This document shows positions 63,444 to 64,000 of a stretch of 64,000 bases of DNA, in pieces. Made by a program: the position numbers and the translations under genes. Position 1 is the stretch's first letter. Every line of letters begins with the position of its first letter. The notes under the pieces are model-generated. The model made no database searches. It was given only the letters and a program-made list of their open reading frames with translations, and had not been told where the DNA came from. Origin of the DNA: Takakia lepidozioides (taxonomy: Eukaryota; Streptophyta; Takakiopsida; Takakiales; Takakiaceae); assembly GCA_030704615.1 (NCBI GenBank), contig CM060731.1, positions 75,560,756 through 75,624,755 of the forward strand, given 5' to 3'.

Positions 63444-64000
63444 TAAGAATCCTGGGCAATTCGATTGATTGCTTGATACAGCCTGTGCCTACAATAAGGT
63501 GCCACAGCCAATAGCTGTCCAATGGTAATCTCTGCTTTGGTCTGGCATATTACTTCAGCCAAAGTCCCTTCATTACTCTGCATGTCTGCATCTTCTTTCT
63601 TCCTTTCATCCTCACTCACTTCTTCTTCTCCATCAGAATCAGAGGAATCTGCCACAGGAATATCAGTACTCTTCTGCATTTCCCTTATGGTATCTGCCAC
63701 TTCCTTGTGCAGTTCCTTCTCATCTCTCCAAGCCTCATCATCTTCAGGCATATCACTGCCACCTTCATTATCATCATCTTCCTCAACTACTGGAGGTATT
63801 ATTTTGGCTTTGCTTCTTGTTACTATCATTGTACTTACTTCTGGTACAACACATGGCCTAACCATGTGAGCTGCCACCACTGAGCCCTCATTCACAGGAG
63901 CTCTCATCTCATTCTGGTGTCTAATCCAGAATGAACAGGCTGCCTTGCGATGTCCTGGCTGATTACAATAGTAACATAGTTCTTCACCATTGGGTCCTCG
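63444..64000 (-). mobile_element. Gag C-terminus fragment of gypsy element W (same family as Z)
   Basis: It is nearly identical to 56367-56930 in Z. Here the frame is intact from the third zinc knuckle (CYYCNQPGHRKAAC, about 63985-63940) through EDDDNEGGSDMPEDDEAWRD to RIAQ, where it is cut at 63444. In Z the same stretch has a 2-base deletion near 56720. It runs off the window to the right. Confidence 0.85.

Overview
The window looks like nuclear DNA of a land plant with a large, repeat-rich genome. The only clearly intact host gene is a PLS-class pentatricopeptide-repeat (PPR) protein with E and DYW domains, a family of organellar RNA-editing factors. Its style, together with fragments related to the plant organellar single-stranded DNA-binding (OSB) family, suggests a seed-free vascular plant (lycophyte or fern). 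That placement is inference. Almost everything else is mobile DNA: Ty3/gypsy chromoviruses, a large Tat/Ogre-like Ty3/gypsy family, Ty1/copia relics, and CACTA-, hAT-, Mutator- and SINE-like elements, plus tandem repeats. Many are nested and broken.

Layout. 1-4230: the end of a minus-strand LTR element with its primer-binding site, pieces of other gypsy elements, a CACTA end and a decayed foldback. 4252-10711: a tandem array of about 6.4 units of 1.02 kb, each containing 120-bp sub-repeats. 10927-14960: a chromovirus 3' end, an unrecognised broken ORF and eight 50-bp repeats that are each a palindrome. 14961-16110: gypsy 3' end, LTR and CACTA end. 16191-17998: a palindrome with two 898-bp arms and a 12-bp spacer, carrying two copies of a broken RING-like gene. 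18008-22151: LTR fragments, a chromovirus whose chromodomain is split by a 763-bp hAT element, and another gypsy 3' end. 22183-27175: CACTA, SINE-like and Mutator-like elements, an intact ORF with a chromodomain-like segment, and OSB-like fragments. 27272-32880: a small cysteine-rich ORF, terminal exons of an unidentified gene, copia relics and little else.

33033-35711 is the PPR-DYW gene (minus). Its N-terminus matches the second half of the OSB 'PDF' motif, and the same module recurs as debris at 25.0-25.7, 32.7-32.9 and 61.2-63.2 kb, the last beside a PPR pseudogene. 36.5-60.0 kb is a nest of related gypsy elements (called V, X, Y, Z here). Z (46998-60048, minus) is nearly complete: 5' LTR, PBS, ORF1, gag with CCHC knuckles, DGG-type protease, RT, RNase H, integrase, then accessory ORFs A, B and C, then the 3' LTR. 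The accessory ORFs lie after integrase. They are intact in Y, ORF C is intact but 5'-truncated in V, and all are decayed in Z. A further gag fragment (W) starts at 63.44 kb.

There is no operon logic here. Apart from the PPR protein, and possibly the chromodomain ORF, the cysteine-rich ORF and the exons near 28.6-29.0 kb, the genes belong to mobile elements. Identifications rest on reading motifs by eye; no search was run.
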